Shown: in pieces, positions 33,024 to 37,487 of the stretch | Layout of the letters: each line of letters opens with the position of its first letter | Numbering within the stretch: the first letter of the stretch is position 1 | Source of the DNA: Cerioporus squamosus | Lineage: Eukaryota > Basidiomycota > Agaricomycetes > Polyporales > Polyporaceae | Assembly (NCBI GenBank): GCA_022592435.1 | Contig: JABYQS010000275.1 | Location: 1-37,487 of the forward strand | Reading direction: 5' to 3' | Length of the DNA stretch: 37,487 bases | Program-made: the position numbers and the translations under genes | Notes under the pieces: generated by a model | What the model was told of the DNA's origin: nothing | The model's input: only the letters and a program-made list of their open reading frames with translations | The model's database searches: none

Positions 33024-33415
33024 CGTTGAAGCCAGAAAAGGGCTCACATGGTCCAGGCAATGAGTGTGCATGGAACTTGCCCCACAAAAGTCCCAGATAA
33101 CAGCCCCAGCACAATGCCCTCTCATGTGGGCCTGCGCGGCAGCGCCATTCCATACCAGAGTCGCGCTTGATCTCCTGGCGAATGGGTTTGAGTCGGCGCA
33201 AGTCATCTGTGCAATACATATCAGAATGCCATAGCATACAAGAGGTAGACACTTCCCACGCGGTCCGGTTTGACTAACCCACATTGGCGGTGTCAGTGCT
33301 GTTGTCGCCACTCTCAGCCCTCCACCATGAGGTGTGACACCCAGATGTTTGCTACGGTGAAGTCAGCCGCGATCAGCATCTTGTAACAATCGCCACCATT
33401 TGGGACTACGTAGAA
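33024..33415 (-). pseudogene. orphan exons with a Cys/His-rich module
   Basis: Exon-like segment 33415-33314 reads FYVVPNGGDCYKMLIAADF...VSHLMVEG and ends in a stop. Segment 33206-33024, bounded by CAG and GTGAGT, reads DDLRRLKPIRQEIK...WRCRAGPHERALCWGCYLGLL...FHAHSLPGPC, with six Cys/His ligand candidates. The phases between the two segments and the flanking genes do not fit, so they may be C-terminal exons of the gene at 33445-35584 after small indels. I do not recognise the family. Confidence 0.4.
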
Positions 33416-33444
33416 CTATTTACGGTCCCGCTACTCAACGCCGT

Positions 33445-35584
33445 CTACATCTCTGCGTACAAGCATTTGATGTCAAATGTTATGTTGCCGCTCGCCTCCT
33501 TCTCCATAGCTCCCTCCCAATCCAGCACATGTTCCTCGCGCTTCACCCGCTTCGCAATGTCTATGGTGTCCGCGCCCTCCGGGTTGTCCATCCCAGCCTG
33601 CTTGCGAGTGCACTTGCCCCGCGCAATGTCATTGTCAACTGCCTGCAGCAGCACGACCTCTTGCGTCCGGTCATGCTGCTTTCCTTCCTCGCGTCTTTCT
33701 GTCTTGACAGCAACACCTGGCATGTCCGCCGCGTAACGCAACTGAGAGCATGTCACACGCTCGATCTTCACAGGCGCAATGTCCGGTAGGGCATCGATGT
33801 CAATGTATTCTGCCGAGTTGTGTGGGCAGGACTTGCGGTTCGCCCGCCTGCCCTGCTTTGTCAGGGTGACATCGTCCCGTCCAGCCTCCACACGTGGCCG
33901 GTTGTTGACGGGAGTGCTGGCACGTGCTTCAGTGTTGCTCTGGGTGGGGGCGTGTGCTTCGCTCTTGATGGGTGTTCCAGCGCGGGAGTTCACGATGCCT
34001 GCCAGAAGGTGGTGGATGCAACAGCAGCCGTCCAGGGCTGCGATCTTGAGACTGAGGTAAGGGTTGTACCCAAGGTTGTGTTTGCACACGAGTATGGTGT
34101 CGTAATGTGCAGGCACTGGAATGCTGCTCCAGGCCCTCTGCGTAGACCATTGCGTCTGGTCGTGGACCCACACGTCGATCTCTGGCGTGTTGTTGAGCAA
34201 TGTGCTGAGGGCCTTCACATCACTCAGGATCGCGTACTAGCCATAACGCAGTTCCATGTGGACCAGGACCGGCGTTTGGGCGAGCTACATCAGAAGAAGT
34301 CAGTGCGTATTCGTGCAGTCCTGATGTGTGGCCACATCACCTCCCACCAAAACACCAGCCACACCTGGCCCTTTGTCATGTGCCGGTTGGTAATCTCCTG
34401 CCTTTGAGCCTCACAGAGCACTTGAGTGTTCTTGCACAAATCGGGGTCCATGAGATCTTGTACCACATGAAGCTCAGTCCCAGAACCTTGACATGCCCCA
34501 GGGTAGTCCACACGTGCGAGGATGGTGGTATTGTGGCCGGTAACATCCACGGGCTCATCTTGGGAGCACTCCCACTTTTGCTTCATGCCGTCCCACACCA
34601 GGAAAGTGCAGGGCTCAATCGCTCGGTGGGCACGCACCACAGGCAAGTCGTTGAGGTGAACTATGCCGTGGGTGTCCACAGTCACCTCGTGCTCCTCGGC
34701 CGGTTGTCCAGGCTATCATCAACGGAAGTCAGCACCATATGACCACCCGCCATAGAACGACTCACCTGGATCCAGAACAGGAGCTTGGCGTCGACGACGG
34801 GGGGCATGTTCTGGGGCTTCAATGGTCAGCACTGTAGCAGCCGTTTGACACTCTGCACTCACCTGCGTCTGCCTGATCGACCCACCACTGCTCGCGGCCA
34901 ACCCCTGCTGCCTGCGATGTTCGCACGCTCGCAGACGGTCTATCTCCTCCCTGTCCTGCCCGCAACCGACCATGGGCGCCGGACTGCGCTTTGCTGCGAC
35001 GGAGTGTGGCTCAACCTGGGCAGCCTTGCGCTCGCCCTCTTGTCTTGCCTCCTCGGCCTTCTCCACGGCCTTCTTTGCCTTCTCTGCTGCCTTCTTTGCC
35101 TTCTCTGCCCCCTTCTGCGCCTTGCGCTCGGCCTCCTTAACCTCTTTGTGCTGCGCTTGCATCTCTTGCCTAGCCAAGGCACTGCACACGTTGGCCGCTC
35201 TCAGGTCCTTCTGTTAATTGTCGTTGGCCAACCAAGCCTTGTTGATGGCCTCTTGGGTCGCTTCGTCTGGTCCAGGTTGATCTTCAGGTAGATACGACTC
35301 ATCCCAAAGATTGCACTGTTGGTTTGCGTGAGCTAAGGGACGCTGTACCGTGGGGTCGAGCTGACCTTCACCATCACCTTGCCAGTCTTACCGCAGATGT
35401 AGCAGACCCAGGCAATGAACGTTGCGTGGTGTGCGCGGCACTTTTCGCATCCCTGGGGCATCATTGGTGTGCGCAACTCCAACCCAACATGCGCCAGCTT
35501 GCATACAGACTCAGGGAATCCTTGCACCTTGGCTGGCTTCCACGGGTGGCAAATGAGACGGACACGAGGGTTGAGGACTGGCAT
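33445..35584 (-). pseudogene. five-exon unknown gene: zinc-finger-like N-terminus, coiled coil, two in-frame stops
   Basis: Exons 35584-35378, 35315-34863, 34816-34766, 34712-34341 and 34284-33445 join in phase 0 at canonical borders. The N-terminus (MPVLNPRVRLICHPWKPAK) leads to CEKCRAHHATFIAWVCYICGKTGKC, a zinc-finger-like cluster completed across intron 1. A long Lys/Ala/Glu coiled coil (EVKEAERKAQKGAEKAKKAA...) follows, then a possible folded segment (LPVVRAHRAIEPCTFLVWDG), then STLLNNTPEIDVWVHDQTQW and a Lys/Arg-rich, likely nuclear C-terminus. TAA at 35216-35214 and TAG at 34239-34237 are isolated stops, each one C-to-T change from Gln. I cannot assign a function. It lies in the same direction as its neighbours. 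Confidence 0.55.
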
Positions 35585-35742
35585 GTTCACAGGAAGGGTG
35601 AGCGACGAGGGAGTGGTAGCACAGAAGGAGGAAGGAGCGACGGCCGGCGACACATTTCTAAGTAATGGGAGCCATGCGTGTACCGGGTTTCCGAACCGTC
35701 CCTTGGCCTTTGATATATTTCCTCTTGCTCGGTTTTCTACAA

Positions 35743-36233
35743 CTAATCATCCAGTGCGATCGCGTTATCCGCGGTGTCCCCCTGGCCCAGAGGCTCGCAC
35801 AGACGGCGCGGGAGGCAAGCCCTCAGCTCGCGCGGCAGCTTCAAGTTCTCCCTGCCATGCTTGCGCTCCTCCCAGAAGAACCTCTCCACCACCTCGGCAG
35901 ATATGTAACGTCTGAGCGGCCCCTCCTTCACCGGTCTTGCATATATAACGTCCCCCTCCTTCAGTTTAAGTGGACCATCGGAGTCCGCTTGGGAGCCCTC
36001 TTCTGGCTCGATTCCCCACTGCACCCCACTGACGACCTCTGTTCCTTTGCTGTCTCCTCCCAGAGGCACGACCTTCTCGCCCATGACGGTCTACCCGAGA
36101 GCACATCAGTTCAGCCCCTTGTACTCATCCGCATGTACCCTTACCTGTGCACTGACCTGGCCTTGCACCTGATCATTGTGTCAGCTTCAGGAGGACGATC
36201 ATCCACTATCACACTCACCTCTTTAGCAGACAT
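35743..36233 (-). CDS. small unknown protein, two exons
   Basis: ATG 36233, a 15-nt first exon (36233-36219), a 128-nt intron and a second exon 36090-35743 give a 120-residue product (MSAKETVMGEKVVPLGG...). The middle is acidic and the second half reads LKLKEGDVIYARPVKEGPLRRYISAEVVERFFWEERKHG. No family is recognised. Further upstream on the same strand, 36552-36455 (RHLGRKLRKLELETTGALETVDACVGTN) and 36412-36355 (ARPHYEEGNVADKD) look like extra exons joined by a GTAAGT...CAG intron, so this may be the last part of a longer gene. Confidence 0.45.
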
Positions 36234-36588
36234 TGCGTTGTCGACCTGAGGGGGCTCGCAGTCAGCGCTGACTCCTCCAGCCTTCTCGCGAGACTTACCG
36301 CAGTGCTCACACAAGCATTGGACATGCTCCGCGAGGCAAGGGCTACCTGATCGCTAAGAGTGTCCTTGTCAGCGACATTCCCTTCTTCATAGTGTGGTCT
36401 GGCCTGAGGGGGTCGGCCAGCGCATCACCCTGCCCCACCGTGTCACATGCACTTACATTGGTGCCGACACATGCATCCACTGTCTCCAGGGCCCCAGTGG
36501 TCTCCAGTTCCAGCTTGCGCAGTTTGCGGCCGAGATGGCGGGAGGTACTCACGCCGACCTTCTTGATGAGGATGGATGAGTGAGTGTC

Positions 36589-37378
36589 TCAAACTAATAC
36601 AATATCTCCAGGGGCGCGCAGCGTCCACTGCGTTTCTCCGAACTCCCAGGTGTAGATTATGAACTGGCTGTCGTCGTAGGCTTTGACGATCTTGCTGACG
36701 CAAACTTCTGCATTGGTGTCGAGCTGAACCAGCGTCGCAACGGGATTCTCGTCGTCCTGTTGTCCAATGTTAATCCATGGACATTACACATGTTCGGAAG
36801 AATCTTACCTCCAACCATGTGACGCCTCTCACGACGCGGGTGCCTGTACCCGTGACCAGGTATGAGTGTCGGTTGGCCATTCCTTCCACATCGAGGATGA
36901 CAGGCTCGTCGAGCACCATTTGATAGGCCTGCTCCAGGTAATACCCAAAGTGCGAGCACCGTAGGACTCCATAAACACACACAAAGATCAACGGAGCTTT
37001 GGCATGAAACCAGATGATATCCCCCATGATGCAATGCTCCCACTCCTCCTTTGTGAAATCCAAGAAGTGCACCACGAACAGGTCAATCCTCTTGATTGTG
37101 GCGGAAATCTTCGCCAACTTGATTGGCTTGGGTACGTTCTTCACCATGGGCGTAGGGATGACGAGGACCTCTGGCAAGCAATTGTCCTGCAGGAGGGTCA
37201 GTCAACAGATGTCTTTCACATGAGACTCTGCTCTCACCTCCGTCCAAGCGACCACTGTGACATCAATGAACTTTGGGGGTTGCAGGCAGCCACCCTGCGA
37301 CGACGTTGTCACCTTGGCACCTTTCACACCGTGTGTGCGTAGCAGGCCTTTGCTGAAACACAGCCTGGTTTGAGTCAT
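36589..37378 (-). CDS. unknown three-exon protein
   Basis: Exons 37378-37238, 37186-36809 and 36756-36589 join in phase 0 (GTGAGA, GTAAGA donors; GCAG, CAACAG acceptors) for about 228 residues from ATG 37378. The product is beta-rich in character with regularly spaced aromatic residues: PPKFIDVTVVAWTE, KRIDLFVVHFLDFTKEEWEH, FVCVYGVLRCSHFGYYLEQAY, TRVVRGVTWLEDDENPVATLV and FIIYTWEFGETQWTL. No stop breaks it. The stop at 36591-36589 lies in a context that might instead be intronic, so the C-terminus could extend. I do not recognise the family. It heads a same-strand row of unknown genes. Confidence 0.5.
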
Positions 37379-37487
37379 TGTGCACGACGTTGACCGCCAG
37401 ACAATGTGGGACGAGGTGACGATGGACGTGGTGAAGGCATGGAGATGGTTGGGAGCAAGGATGGATGTCGTCGCTTATTCGACATTT

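Overview
The window is nuclear DNA of a filamentous basidiomycete, most likely a mushroom-forming or polypore-type Agaricomycete. The evidence is the dense short introns (about 45-75 nt, GTRNGT...YAG), the GC-rich codon use, and transposon families typical of that group. I see no ordinary housekeeping gene. Almost everything interpretable is a mobile element or a decayed multi-exon gene of a repeat-like family, so this looks like a transposon-rich accessory block. No 5S, tRNA or CRISPR signal was found.

Left part (1-8.5 kb). A long plus-strand gene, cut by the window edge, joins a Ulp1-type (SUMO-protease-like) cysteine protease to a zinc finger and a large RNase H-like, transposase-like protein. 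It carries one in-frame stop and about two frameshifts. Next, on the minus strand, is a BED-finger hAT transposase that has lost its C-terminal dimerisation exons.

Middle (9.3-20.5 kb). A plus-strand Helitron encodes a HUH/Y2 Rep domain and a PIF1 helicase. A complete 6.83-kb hAT element (11515-18343) splits it. That hAT has 12-bp perfect terminal inverted repeats and a near-perfect 8-bp target duplication, and removing it with one duplication rejoins the Helitron reading frame. It carries two genes: a minus-strand hAT transposase (12 exons, damaged) and a divergent, apparently intact three-exon gene for a 383-residue protein I do not recognise.

Right of the Helitron (20.7-25.1 kb) lies the 5' half of a non-LTR retrotransposon on the minus strand: a Gag-like ORF1 with a CCHC-like knuckle and RGG tail, plus the first residues of an endonuclease ORF2. 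The 3' part is missing. From 25.1 to 31.3 kb I find no convincing gene, but there is a 608-bp pogo/Fot1-like miniature element flanked by TA.

Right end (31.3-37.4 kb). A minus-strand block of short-intron exons encodes at least four proteins of no family I can name. Two of them share a Cys-rich, zinc-finger-like module followed by a coiled coil. One exon is interrupted by a 398-bp non-autonomous hAT element with a perfect 8-bp duplication. Its terminal repeats match those of the 6.83-kb hAT at 16 of 18 positions, and its removal also restores an open frame.
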